Notes under the pieces: generated by a model
The model's input: only the letters and a program-made list of their open reading frames with translations
Told to the model about the DNA's origin: nothing
Database searches by the model: none
Program-made: the position numbers and the translations under genes
Shown here: one piece after another, positions 1-8,221 of the stretch
How positions within the stretch are numbered: the stretch's first letter is position 1
Layout: each line of letters begins with the position of its first letter
Source: CBDUXT01 sp965371245
Lineage (GTDB): Bacteria > Planctomycetota > Phycisphaerae > UBA1845
Direction of reading: 5' to 3'
DNA length: 24,477 nt
Assembly: GCA_965371245.1 (NCBI GenBank)
Contig: CBDUXT010000086.1
Span: 1 to 24,477 of the forward strand

Positions 1-492
1 AAGAAAAAACGCCGCTTGAAAAATCCTCATCCACAAGATTTGGTGATATCTCCCGGTTGTGCCGTACGCGTTGGCGACCGTGCGCCCAACTGGACTCTGC
101 GCGATCTGTCAGGTCGAGCGCACAGCATGTCTGATTATGTTGGGAAAGTCGTTGTGCTCGACTTCTGGGCGACTTGGTGCGCTCCCTGCATGATGGTCAG
201 CCCGCATATGCAGAAGATCCACGAAGCGTATGCGGAACGGAGCGTAGTCGTGCTTGCGGTACATTATGACGACCAAGGCGATCCTAAGCGATACACGAAA
301 CGGAATGGCTATACCTTTACAGTCCTTGACGACGGCCTGACCGTGGCCAAGCGTATGGGTGTGTCCAAGATTCCGACCGTGATGATCATCGGTCCGGATG
401 GGCGAGTGGTACACCGGCAGACCGGCTTTGCTGAGGGTGACGAGAAGAAGTTGGTCGATAGTGATCGAGCAATACATAAGACAAATTGCTAA
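1..492 (+). CDS. Thioredoxin-like (TlpA/ResA-type) protein, probably 5'-partial
   Basis: The reading frame is open to the left window edge, so the gene probably begins upstream; a TTG at 16 is the first possible start inside the window but has no clear ribosome site. The visible protein has the AhpC/TSA-Redoxin entry motif VGDRAPNWTL at about residues 18-27, a GKVVVLDFWATWCAPC stretch with the redox pair in WCAPC (about residues 53-57), and the cis-proline IPTVMIIG near residue 120 that faces the active site in thioredoxin folds. Family knowledge: such proteins reduce or exchange disulfides outside the cytoplasm, often in cytochrome c maturation, and normally carry an N-terminal signal or anchor, which is not visible here and would lie upstream. 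The stop codon precedes a good ribosome site for the next gene, so the two may be co-transcribed. The specific substrate is unknown. Confidence 0.82.
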   Translation, partial: KKKRRLKNPHPQDLVISPGCAVRVGDRAPNWTLRDLSGRAHSMSDYVGKVVVLDFWATWCAPCMMVSPHMQKIHEAYAERSVVVLAVHYDDQGDPKRYTKRNGYTFTVLDDGLTVAKRMGVSKIPTVMIIGPDGRVVHRQTGFAEGDEKKLVDSDRAIHKTNC

Positions 493-503
493 GGAAAAAA
501 GCG

Positions 504-1163
504 ATGCCTGATCCCCATCGATCCATCCCAACAGCCACTTGGGCGCGTTTTGCTGCGATTGTCGGATTGCTGGCTTGTGCGAGCTACTTCGGATCAGCCG
601 TTTTCCACCTGTTTCCCCGCGCCATTAGCCGGACGCTGTTTTTTGCTGTTGGGCCGCTGTCCGCGGCATCGACCGTTGGCTTTTATTTCGCTGTTCGCCC
701 TCACGCCGATAGCATCCCGTTGTTCATCGGCACCGTATTCAACGTCATCGCGGGTGCTATCGTGAACATCATGGCCGTGGTGCAGGACACGCAATTCACG
801 GTGCTCCGGGGAAAGATCCGGGAGGCATCAGACGAGGCGTCGAAAGAAGTATTGACGCACATTTTTTGGGGCGTCAACGTGGTCCAATCCGGGCTCGATG
901 TTTCTTGGGACATTTTCGTGAGTACGGGGACGGCGCTGCTCGCCCTTGCGCTGGCGCGGCATCCGCGATTCGGCATGCTCTTTGCAGTCCCAGGGGTGGC
1001 TGTGGGGATCTGCACGCTGGCGTTCAACCTATACACGTTCCCGACGGCACCCGCCTCCGCAGGTTTGATCGACCTTGGCCCTGCGGTGGGTGCGTGGTAC
1101 GTGATCGCACTGATCCGTCTCGCACTTGTTTCCGGCTGGGTTCGCGAAAGTGCGGATGCGTGA
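504..1163 (+). CDS. Multi-pass membrane protein, DUF4386-like layout
   Basis: The 219-residue protein starts at the ATG at 504 because AAGGA at 491-495 lies 8 nt upstream; an in-frame TTG at 486 would overlap the stop of the thioredoxin-like gene. It has about six hydrophobic segments (around residues 14-34, 44-62, 72-95, 120-145, 152-175 and 190-212), broken by a charged loop rich in Lys, Glu and Asp near residues 100-116. The pattern of an N-terminal ARFAAIVGLLA helix and regularly spaced membrane helices recalls the DUF4386 family, whose function is unknown; this is an impression of layout, not a demonstrated match. It sits 11 nt behind the thioredoxin-like gene, so a shared transcript is likely. 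No catalytic residues are recognisable. Confidence 0.7.
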   Translation: MPDPHRSIPTATWARFAAIVGLLACASYFGSAVFHLFPRAISRTLFFAVGPLSAASTVGFYFAVRPHADSIPLFIGTVFNVIAGAIVNIMAVVQDTQFTVLRGKIREASDEASKEVLTHIFWGVNVVQSGLDVSWDIFVSTGTALLALALARHPRFGMLFAVPGVAVGICTLAFNLYTFPTAPASAGLIDLGPAVGAWYVIALIRLALVSGWVRESADA

Positions 1164-1168
1164 GAGCC

Positions 1169-1193
1169 ACGTAGGGCAGGTCGATGACCTGCC
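1169..1193 (+). repeat. Palindromic repeat (REP-like), copy 1
   Basis: A 25-nt unit beginning ACGTAGGGCAGGTC and ending GACCTGCC; the arms GGCAGGTC and GACCTGCC pair around a 3-nt loop, and the stem extends outward to GTAG/CTAC with one bulge. It begins 6 nt after the stop of the membrane-protein gene, so its RNA hairpin could protect or end that transcript, though no T-run follows. Confidence 0.75.
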
Positions 1194-1425
1194 TCTACTA
1201 TGATCCATGCTGCATCGTCGATGTCCGGAAGGTCCATCGCACTGGACCCCGGCCAATTCGGATCAAGCCAGCCCGGCTTGACGTGACGACGAAAGCTCTA
1301 CCAACGCCACGATTCCGCCCGATCGACGCGTGCGTGTTTGACCGGATTGAGGTGGATACAACCACGATGCCGATCGTATCCGAGTTCGTTTGGAATCCAC
1401 TGGATTCACGTTCGCCCATGGTAAC

Positions 1426-1450
1426 GGCAGGTCATCGACCTGCCCTACGT
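1426..1450 (-). repeat. Palindromic repeat (REP-like), copy 2 in inverted orientation
   Basis: The reverse complement is identical over all 25 nt to the copy at 1169-1193, giving an inverted pair 232 nt apart. Similarity outside the 25 nt is weak. It lies about 50 nt before the point where IS66 transposase similarity begins. Confidence 0.75.
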
Positions 1451-1500
1451 CCTCCTGAAATCCTCGATGTGAAAAGCTATTATCCTGCCAAAACTCCACT

Positions 1501-2084
1501 GTGTTGATCACCGACTTCCGGGCCGCGTACGATTCAGTCGATGCGGCCGATCGGCAAAAGTGCACCCCCCATCTGCTGCGTGAACTGGAAAAGGGGATCT
1601 GCGCAACGACAGTGCCGAGTGGCAGGCGTTCACCAAGAAGCTGCGCCGACTGCTGCGCGACGGCATCCGGCTTCGCAAGCGTCCGGACTTCGCGCCGAAG
1701 CGGTATCCGGGCCGGATCGACCGGCTGAATCAGCGGTTGGGCGTCATGGCCATGGAAGAGCACGGGGATGCCGACACGCGACGATTGACGAAACGTCTTC
1801 GCCGCTATGGGGAATCGATCTTCACGTTCCTGGATTACCTCTACGTGCCGCACGACAACAACTTCGGGGAACGGCAGATCCGGCCAGCCGTGATCCTGCG
1901 GAAAAACAACCAGTCCAATCGCAGTGACCGCGGCGCCGCCACCCAGGCCGTTCTGATGAGCGTCTACCGCACCCTCCGGCTCCGTGGCCTCGACCCCACC
2001 CGATCCATTGTCGATGCCTTGAAAAGCTACCTCACCACCCCCCAACTCCCGCCGCTACCCGAAGGCGACATTGCAAACGGCTGA
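1501..2084 (+). pseudogene. IS66-family transposase remnant (C-terminal part, frameshifted)
   Basis: Similarity to DDE transposases of the IS66 family begins abruptly at about 1501 with the DFRAAYDSVDAAD segment, which carries an expected catalytic Asp, and HLLRELEK. At the run of four A and four G at 1589-1596 the frame must slip by one base (a one-base deletion fits); the next frame then reads LRNDSAEWQAF onward without a stop. The end carries the family signature VPHDNNFGERQIRP, with the catalytic Glu in the NNFGER motif, then RGAATQAVLMSVYRTLRLRG and a Pro-rich tail to the stop at 2082-2084. The N-terminal half of the transposase, with zinc-finger and DNA-binding regions, and the IS66 accessory orfs are missing, so the element is dead. 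An open frame on the opposite strand over the same DNA (1263-2045) is a shadow. Confidence 0.85.
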
Positions 2085-2093
2085 CCTCTTACG

Positions 2094-2226
2094 CCTGTTG
2101 AAAAAGTGTGGCAGCGGCTTCCAGCCTGTGGTCCCGCTACGGCTCGCCCTCCGTGACGAGGACACAGCCCATTTGCACCGGCTGGAAGCCGGTGCCACAC
2201 AAGAGAGCCAGCTTTGTTCAACAGGC
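2094..2226. repeat. Inverted-repeat element, MITE-like
   Basis: The left arm contains CCTGTTGAA then GTGTGGCA and GGCTTCCAGCC; the right arm (about 2176-2226) contains the complements in reverse order, GGCTGGAAGCC, TGCCACAC and TTCAACAGG. The arms differ in spacing, since the right arm has about 14 extra bases between the second and third block. Nothing in between encodes a protein. It starts only 10 nt after the IS66 remnant. It resembles a short non-autonomous element; no target duplication could be defined. Confidence 0.6.
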
Positions 2227-2285
2227 TGTTATGGAATGTCGGGTGGCGCGACCCAGTACCGTTTCCAAGAAGCTCGATGCTGTTT

Positions 2286-2318
2286 CGAGCCGACCGCTCC
2301 CTCATGGTCGCGGCTCGG
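2286..2318. repeat. Dispersed GAGCCGCGACC-type palindromic repeat
   Basis: CGAGCCGACCGCTCCCTC followed by ATGGTCGCGGCTCGG forms an imperfect palindrome. The same word, in full or in part, occurs at about 13434-13450 and twice inside the palindrome at 24344-24471, so this is a dispersed family in this genome. Confidence 0.55.
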
Positions 2319-2412
2319 AAAGACAGTCTCGGCAGACGCGCGCCTGCCGACGACGCAACAGCACCTTGCTGGAAACGGCACCAGTGCATCGCCACGCGTA
2401 GACTCGCGAGTT

Positions 2413-2493
2413 GGGTGGCCCATGGCTTTATCCGTGGGGGACGCGAATCCGGCCACTATTCGAGTCCCCCAACTCTGAAGAGGTGGGCCACCC
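2413..2493. repeat. Inverted repeat with two nested stems
   Basis: GGGTGGCCCA at 2413-2422 pairs with TGGGCCACCC at 2484-2493, and inside it GGGGGAC at 2436-2442 pairs with GTCCCCC at 2464-2470. The two perfect stems in the same register make an 81-nt hairpin-forming element. The remaining DNA between 2085 and 2632 has no supportable gene. Confidence 0.65.
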
Positions 2494-2632
2494 ACCGAGC
2501 AAGACCCGCAGATTCAAGGTTGGCCGTACACTAGCATCCTGCTCTCCTCAGCGCACGGATCAACGCGCGTCCGCCTTTGCCAAGTTCGGCGTCGGCAGCG
2601 CGGCCATCACCCTCAGATGGCTACGATTTCGC

Positions 2633-3550
2633 CTAGTCGGCGCAGGGCACGGAGCCCGGCAGGAAGGGGAACGGCAGTCCCGCGAAAGCGTCCAAAGCGC
2701 GCGTGACGTCGGTGATGTTGATCTTGAAGTCGATCATCGCCGGTTCGATGTCGGCCCGCGACTTGATCGGGGCTCCGGGTCGGTTCGCGAATTTGTCCAG
2801 CAGCGCCACCACATCGAACGCGACGTCCACGGTTCCATTGGGTACGGTCCAGTTCCCGGTCCCCGCGTCGAACACTCCGACGGCATCGCCCCAGGCCGTT
2901 GTCGGGAGCACCAAGGCCTCCGAAAAGCCTTCCTCCGCACCGAGCGCACAGGCGCTGTTGATCACCTGGACTCCGTACACGCTGTTTGGGACGATGCCCT
3001 CGTGAAGCACGTGGACGACGCCGAGTCTGCTCCAGTCCATGACGAACGGATCACACTGGAGTAACGCGGCCCTAAAGGTCGGCGGAGTGATGTCGTCCTT
3101 ACCGCCCACCTCGCTGACGTCGAAGGGTGCTCCGACCCAAAGTGTCGCGCCGTTCCAGGTGGCGAACGGCGCCAAGAGTTCCGTGAATGTCACACGGATG
3201 GCCTGCGTCTGACCTGTATCCCCGACCCGGAAGGACAAGAAGCGGTTCTTCGTACTCACCTCAACGCCGATGAGGTCCGGGAGGGGCGAACTCGAAAAGG
3301 GACAAAGCGTATCCGTCGCGACGACAGCCCAAAACCCGCCCGTTATCGCATACGTGCCGCCGGTCATCGCGCCGGCGTCCGGTTGGCCGATCGTGCCCAG
3401 TAGCTCGATATCCCCGGCGGGGCTAAGACTTTGCCCCCCACCGGCGGCCACCTTGTGCCAGCTTAATTCAAACTCCTGAGCGAAAGCCGTGGCCGCTGGC
3501 ATCATCAGCAGAATCGCCCACCCGACAGGGTTTGTTCGCATGGCCATCAT
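2633..3550 (-). CDS. Secreted protein with planctomycete GGFW head and dockerin-like tail
   Basis: The 305-residue protein starts at the ATG at 3550, with GGAG (plus-strand CTCC 3555-3558) just upstream; a second ATG at 3547 is also possible, while the longer open frame to 3634 adds a charged, unlikely N-terminus. Residues 1-25 form a signal peptide ending near AFAQ. Residues about 27-77 carry the head typical of planctomycete exported proteins, with GTIGQPDAGAMTGG and ITGGFW. The middle is a beta-rich region with no recognised domain and several Cys. The tail (about residues 230-305) has VVALLDKFANRPGAP followed by INITDVTRALDAF, the planctomycete variant of a dockerin-like or calcium-binding end, then a final Cys. 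Family knowledge: such proteins are exported, but their roles are unknown. It is the last of three exported proteins on this strand, separated from the protease by a gap holding a gene fragment. Confidence 0.8.
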   Translation of the reverse strand: MMAMRTNPVGWAILLMMPAATAFAQEFELSWHKVAAGGGQSLSPAGDIELLGTIGQPDAGAMTGGTYAITGGFWAVVATDTLCPFSSSPLPDLIGVEVSTKNRFLSFRVGDTGQTQAIRVTFTELLAPFATWNGATLWVGAPFDVSEVGGKDDITPPTFRAALLQCDPFVMDWSRLGVVHVLHEGIVPNSVYGVQVINSACALGAEEGFSEALVLPTTAWGDAVGVFDAGTGNWTVPNGTVDVAFDVVALLDKFANRPGAPIKSRADIEPAMIDFKINITDVTRALDAFAGLPFPFLPGSVPCAD

Positions 3551-3608
3551 GTTTCTCCGTGTGAGTGCCCACGACTCGCAAGACAAGTGCGGAGACGCCA
3601 TCTTGCGG

Positions 3609-3755
3609 TCACTGTCCAATCGTGGCGACACCACCCAGTGCGAGCACCTGCGGCTTCTTCGAAACCGTCAGTGCTTCTGGATAGGTTCCCGCCCAAAGAC
3701 TGATTTGCGCACCATTCCAAACCCGGGCATTGCCCCGCCTCATCGCGCGGTACGG
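3609..3755 (-). pseudogene. Fragment duplicating the C-terminus of the neighbouring protease
   Basis: Read on the minus strand, this stretch encodes 48 residues plus a stop that align along their length with the last 48 or so residues of the protein at 3937-5574. Both have WNGA followed by I, then AG[TS]YPE, then T and SK, and both end with GG..TIG. The frame stays open upstream to 3869, but that extension (EVTLEGVPANADR and on) does not match the protease, and no start or signal peptide is visible. The DNA is too diverged for a recent copy. I infer an old tandem duplicate or a displaced beta-helix repeat whose N-terminal part has been lost. Confidence 0.55.
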
Positions 3756-3936
3756 ACCGCGATAATCTTGCGGCAAGGAACAGAGAGCGCGCGAACGTGG
3801 CCTATCAGCGTTCGCGGGGACTCCCTCAAGAGTAACCTCGCGGACTTCGCCATGATTGCTGCACCTGGTTCAGCGCTCTTCCGGTCTCTCAACATACACC
3901 TCGGTTCGCCGACAATATCAAGGTCTTGTCCGGATG

Positions 3937-5574
3937 CTACGGACCGCCAATGGTCACCGTTCCACCACTTGCCACTACCGTCAGTTGCTTACTGAATGTC
4001 ACCAATTCGGGATAGGAACCGGCGGCGATTTTGATCCGGGCCCCGTTCCAGGCAAAGTCATTGGCCTCACCAACCGTCTGGAAGGGGCAACCGGGCGTAC
4101 CGTTCCCGGGGACGCACCCGTTATTCCCGTCTACGTTGATCGTCCCACCGATCTCAAGCCAACGACGAATGATCGGGTGCGTCGTTTCGAACTCGCCGTA
4201 CATAGCCACGTGTTGATCGACGTTTCCGCAGGATATGTCTTCACCCTCGCAGGAGGCGAAGAGACAGCAGTGGCCGAAGAGCTGGCCGAACAGCTGACCG
4301 GAAAAATTGAAGATGCCCGATCCACTTGACCCTCCCTCGATGATCCCATTGTCCATGTCATAGTAATCGTAGTCGAAAGGGTCCCCGCAGAACGTGCATC
4401 CGCCGCAGGTTCCGACGGCGCTCAGGTACGTAACCCGCTTCCATGAGCCGGCCGGATGATGAATACCGTAGGCAAGGTTGGGATGCGCCGTCGTCCATCC
4501 GGCTAGGGCTAGTCCGCCGGGCAGCGGTCCGTTTAGTCGAAAGAAGCTCATATCGTTCCCGTCATCCGTGTTGTCAGTCTCCAGCAGCGTTGCCCCTATC
4601 GTGCTGGGCAAGGTTGAGAACGTAGGAATCGTTCCTCCACAGGATGCTCGTTCCCAGAAGAATGTGACCTGCAACGTGTTCGCCACGGATTGGGTGCTGA
4701 TACAGTGGTAGGCCGTAAGAAAAAAGGGCGCAACCGTTTCGTCGTCCAGGTCGGCGAGCAGTGTGCCGGTACATCTCTTCGCTGTTCCCCCCACCACGAA
4801 GCTCATTCGCCCGGTCGCCAACCGGGCAGCATTGCTGATGTCGCTAGAGCACATCGCATCCAGATGGCAGGCGAGGGGACCACCGGCGACATCCGCATCA
4901 GCCTGCGGTGGGTCGAGCGCACGATCGAGATGCACTACCTCGGTGATTTCAAAGTGAACCCTGCGCGTTCCACGCACCTCAATGAATACCGTGTCGCCGG
5001 GAAGGATGGCGGTCCAGAAATCACCGTTGCCTATCGGTCCCTTTCCCGAGTACGGACCGACCGTAGTCACTCCTGCAGGCTCGGCGGCAAAGAGAACCAC
5101 CTCGCCGACAGCAACGTCAAACCCCTGGAAGTGGATGCGGAGTCCGTGGGCGCCGGGCGACCGCACTGCCACGGTTTGGAGGATGGAACCGTCTTCCAAG
5201 GTGAACGGAAGGAGACGCAGGGTGTCGGCCCGGATGGGTTGGACGCCCACCGGCCGCACCCATCCCACGCGATCGGGATCCGGCGAGAGCGCCACTTCTT
5301 CGCCCACGTTTCGGATGATTTCGTCCAGCGTAAGCACACCAAGATCGAAGAGGGTCACTCCCTCCCGAAATGCATCGGAAATCTCCGCCGAGGTCGGTGA
5401 GGGTCCTTCGGTGCGTCCCGACACCGCTGCGCCAAACGGAACGAAGGTGGGGAGCGCTTCGTGGATGATGCTCGCCTCCTCAGCCGGAACCGATTTGCCG
5501 GGTTCAGTTTGAGCGATCGCGGGGTTCATCGTGGCCATGAAGGCTATCAAAGATGCTAGTCTATGTGATGTCAT
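3937..5574 (-). CDS. Secreted trypsin-like serine protease with a short beta-helix-type C-terminal tail
   Basis: The 545-residue protein has an excellent ribosome site (AAGGAGG, plus strand 5583-5589) 8 nt before the ATG at 5574 and a signal peptide ending near AIAQ (residues 1-22). An N-terminal prodomain-like region (about 30-230) is followed by a chymotrypsin-fold protease. The catalytic triad can be placed: His290 in FLTAYHC, Asp341 in DGNDMSFF, and Ser417 in GGSSGSGIF. The order and context (CTGTLL before the His; S-G-S at the Ser) resemble lysyl-endopeptidase-type bacterial proteases. Many paired Cys fit an exported enzyme. From about residue 485 there is a pectate-lyase-like single repeat (WNGARIKIAAGSYPE) of the kind used in parallel beta-helices, too short to form a helix alone. 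The start lies 30 nt after the stop of the upstream surface-protein gene, so the two are probably co-transcribed. Substrate and prodomain cleavage are not evident. Confidence 0.85.
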   Translation of the reverse strand: MTSHRLASLIAFMATMNPAIAQTEPGKSVPAEEASIIHEALPTFVPFGAAVSGRTEGPSPTSAEISDAFREGVTLFDLGVLTLDEIIRNVGEEVALSPDPDRVGWVRPVGVQPIRADTLRLLPFTLEDGSILQTVAVRSPGAHGLRIHFQGFDVAVGEVVLFAAEPAGVTTVGPYSGKGPIGNGDFWTAILPGDTVFIEVRGTRRVHFEITEVVHLDRALDPPQADADVAGGPLACHLDAMCSSDISNAARLATGRMSFVVGGTAKRCTGTLLADLDDETVAPFFLTAYHCISTQSVANTLQVTFFWERASCGGTIPTFSTLPSTIGATLLETDNTDDGNDMSFFRLNGPLPGGLALAGWTTAHPNLAYGIHHPAGSWKRVTYLSAVGTCGGCTFCGDPFDYDYYDMDNGIIEGGSSGSGIFNFSGQLFGQLFGHCCLFASCEGEDISCGNVDQHVAMYGEFETTHPIIRRWLEIGGTINVDGNNGCVPGNGTPGCPFQTVGEANDFAWNGARIKIAAGSYPELVTFSKQLTVVASGGTVTIGGP

Positions 5575-5604
5575 CGATTGCTCCTCCTTTCTTGACCGTC
5601 CAAC

Positions 5605-7884
5605 CTACTGGAGCGTCACCAACACCAGAACCATCCCAGCACCTCCAGAAAGCGCCGTCATCGCTTTACCGAGGATCGCGCCCTGAGCGCGAGCGTAATC
5701 CGTGACTTTCATTGCGTGGCCGGGGGTGTCGGACGTGGTCAGCAGATCGCCCACGTCAATCGCGCTCTGTGAGGCGTCACAAGAGACCCATACGCGCCCG
5801 CTCAGCGCAATAGGCGGAGCGCTCTCACTGCCCGGAAGGTTTCCGAGCACCGCACCGGCCGACAAGCCATTCGCGCCGCTTACCACGCCCGCCACGCGCC
5901 GGTTGTACGCGCCGCGTGCGATGCGTAGCATGCCCGGATTGTCCGTGTCGATCTCCGCAACAATTCCTGGCTTCATCTCCTCGCTGGCGGGGAACTTTTC
6001 GGCCAAGTCCGCGCCGGTGATCTGAAGCAGATCGATTTCGGCCCCACCAGCAACGCGCAACGCCGGAGCCAAGCCGGTCGTGCTGACTTGGAGCGCGGCG
6101 TTGTTGCTGCCGGAATTTGCTATACTGATCGTAACGCCGGGGCCGTTCCCCAACTGGGTGAACAAAGCCAGCCCCTCGGTGCCCAGTTCCGTGACCGCGA
6201 GTCGCGCGCCTGGATTTGTCGTGCCGATGCCGACGTTCTCGCTGAAATAGCTGCGTCCCGCGAAGTACCCCGCAAACCCGCTTGCTCCATCCGCCACGAC
6301 GCCCTCCACGGCCTTTCCGCTCCCAAGGGTCTTCCCGCGCACGCCCGCGCCACCGAAGGTCGTGCCATAGACGCCTGCGCCACCGCCGGCGTGAATGCCC
6401 CATACACCGTATCCCGACGCACCCGAGCTGAGATTCTCTCCGACAACCGCGGCGGACGAGGCGTTTTGCATGAACAGGCCGATCGATCCGGAAATGGCGT
6501 GGGCGGTACCCGATCCTCCGTTGTGGTTGTTGAATGCACTCACCACTGGAGTGGGACTGTCGCCAGCAACCTGCAGCTTTGCAGATGGGGCGGTTACGCC
6601 GATGCCGACATTGCCGTTCGAGAGGATGGACACGTGATCCGCGCCGCCGGCGGATAGGATCAGGCGCCCATCCCCGGCAGACGGAACCCGGTAGCTCATC
6701 CCTCCGTGCCGAACGCCGCTGGCGTCCTTGAACGCCACTGCTCCAAGTGATCCCTCCAGCTTGCCGGTATAGGTGGTCACGAGATCAAGACGTCCACCAA
6801 AAACCGAGTTGTTCACGATTTCGACGGTGGATCCTATGCCTTGGCCTAGCATCATCACGTTCGCATTCTGCAAGTAGTCCGCGTTGGGGCCAAAGGAGAA
6901 GAACAGCTTCTTGCCGCCCAGCGCGGTGTTGCGTCCCATGGTCCATTTGTCTGTCAGGGTGCCGAACCCGGACACCTCGCCCAGACTGATGGCCGAGCCG
7001 GAGATCCCGCTGGCGTCGCTGTACAGCCCGAGTACGGCGTCACCGTCTTCGACAACGATGAGGTCGCCGGCCAAGCCGCTGTTCAAGACGCCCAGGAATG
7101 TCTCGGTAACGTGCAATCGCGCCCGGGGATTGGTCGCGCCGATGCCGACGTTCCCGGTGTTTGTGTTGGAAATATGACTCCCATTGGCGGCCCAAAATCC
7201 GCTCCCGCCGCCGGTCGCCGCGGTCGTCTGCAGGGTTCCGTCGGGAAACATGAGGCCGTCCGTTCCGGGCGTTCCGCCGATGTGCAGGCGGGCCAGCGGC
7301 GTCGGTGTGCCGATTCCGAAGTGACCGGTGATATCGTCGATCCGGGCTCGCTCCGTGTGTTTGGGTGCCTCCAGGATGAGCGGGCTGTTGCTTGCGAACG
7401 CACTGGCGGACACTTTTCCGCTTGTTTGAATATCGCCGGCCATTTGTAGCCCGCCGCTCTCGTCCATGTTGAGCCCGCGGACATTCAGGGCATACGGCGC
7501 GGCCGTCACGGGCTGTCGTGGCGAAAGCACCGTGTCGCCGCTACCGTCAGGCGCTGGGACAGCGACCTCCAGCCAGCGGGCGCCGCCGCTGAACGCGCCC
7601 GGCCCGAAGTCAAGCTCCACATTGAACAGACCGCCGGTTACCTGCACCAACGCAAGACCGCCGGCCGAACCGTCGAAGACCAGTGGCCCCGCGACCAGGT
7701 TTCCTTCCGTGGCGGCATCAAAGAGCGAGAACCTCAGGGCCGTGGCTCCGGAAACCGGCTGACCGTTCTGCTTGAGTTGGCCCTGATAGCTGATGGCGGT
7801 GCTCAACGGCTCCCCGCGGGCTTGCTGAGCCCACGGACACATCGCCAGGGCGAGAATGATCAACGTCGTCTTGGGTACGTTCAT
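5605..7884 (-). CDS. Secreted tail-fibre-like surface protein with GIG.T.P.ARL repeats
   Basis: The start at 7884 is chosen because GGAGG (plus strand 7895-7899) precedes it by about 10 nt and it opens a clear signal peptide (MNVPKTTLIILALAMCPWA, cleaved near residue 24). A longer frame to 8037 adds 51 residues without signal character. The 759-residue product has a beta-rich head (about 30-135; ISYQGQLKQNGQPVSG) common in exported proteins of planctomycetes and myxobacteria, then a long Gly/Ala/Asn-rich shaft with four phage-tail-like joints: FGIGTPTPLARL near 187, NVGIGATNPRARL near 241, NVGIGVTAPSAKL near 423 and NVGIGTTNPGARL near 550. The C-terminus (about 600-759) begins LQITGADLAEKFPAS and resembles the conserved ends of such fibres, which in phage relatives act as trimerisation or self-cleaving chaperone domains; that role is not shown here. 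It probably forms an extracellular fibre or coat component and is transcribed with the protease. Confidence 0.78.
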   Translation of the reverse strand: MNVPKTTLIILALAMCPWAQQARGEPLSTAISYQGQLKQNGQPVSGATALRFSLFDAATEGNLVAGPLVFDGSAGGLALVQVTGGLFNVELDFGPGAFSGGARWLEVAVPAPDGSGDTVLSPRQPVTAAPYALNVRGLNMDESGGLQMAGDIQTSGKVSASAFASNSPLILEAPKHTERARIDDITGHFGIGTPTPLARLHIGGTPGTDGLMFPDGTLQTTAATGGGSGFWAANGSHISNTNTGNVGIGATNPRARLHVTETFLGVLNSGLAGDLIVVEDGDAVLGLYSDASGISGSAISLGEVSGFGTLTDKWTMGRNTALGGKKLFFSFGPNADYLQNANVMMLGQGIGSTVEIVNNSVFGGRLDLVTTYTGKLEGSLGAVAFKDASGVRHGGMSYRVPSAGDGRLILSAGGADHVSILSNGNVGIGVTAPSAKLQVAGDSPTPVVSAFNNHNGGSGTAHAISGSIGLFMQNASSAAVVGENLSSGASGYGVWGIHAGGGAGVYGTTFGGAGVRGKTLGSGKAVEGVVADGASGFAGYFAGRSYFSENVGIGTTNPGARLAVTELGTEGLALFTQLGNGPGVTISIANSGSNNAALQVSTTGLAPALRVAGGAEIDLLQITGADLAEKFPASEEMKPGIVAEIDTDNPGMLRIARGAYNRRVAGVVSGANGLSAGAVLGNLPGSESAPPIALSGRVWVSCDASQSAIDVGDLLTTSDTPGHAMKVTDYARAQGAILGKAMTALSGGAGMVLVLVTLQ

Positions 7885-8081
7885 GGCGGTGTTACCTCCG
7901 GTTCTGGTCCATTGAACTCCTGTCGAAGTCGGGCGCTTCGAGTCAGCGGCGAGCTTCGGCGCTGAGGCGCAACCCATTACCCGTCCTCGATTTCGCGTAG
8001 CAGATTGTCCCGGCTGGCTGTCCCGTGCCACGGACACCTGGAGACGATCGCTGACCGATAGCTCTCTTGTGATTGAACTTC

Positions 8082-8110
8082 GTGAAACAAACCGCGGAAT
8101 CGGATATAAT
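8082..8110 (+). promoter_or_regulatory. Sigma-70-type promoter for the ECF sigma factor gene
   Basis: A perfect TATAAT at 8105-8110 lies 17 nt behind GTGAAA at 8082-8087 (4 of 6 bases of the -35 consensus). Transcription would start near 8117, leaving a 5' leader of about 105 nt before the ATG at 8222. It lies in the 337-nt divergent gap (7885-8221) between the surface-protein operon and the sigma factor; no other feature was seen there. Confidence 0.5.
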
Positions 8111-8221
8111 CACTCCCAGCGCACCCGGATCTCGGGACGATTCGGCACGACCGACATCCCGGCGTTTGTCAGTACGAAATTGGGCACCATCACCCGCAAG
8201 GGAATCGAAAGTTTTTTTCCG

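Larger units (their letters stand above)
1164..1500. other. Intergenic stretch bounded by two inverted copies of a palindrome
   Basis: No convincing gene is present. Open frames on both strands lack ribosome sites and recognisable domains. The stretch contains two inverted copies of a GGCAGGTC palindrome (1169-1193 and 1426-1450), then runs directly into the truncated 5' edge of an IS66 transposase at about 1501. It is probably a site of past insertion and deletion. Confidence 0.5.

Noticed and set aside
1263..2045. A 260-codon open frame on the minus strand
   Set aside because: It lies opposite the IS66 transposase remnant, whose two plus-strand frames match a known family; the minus frame has no domain or ribosome site.
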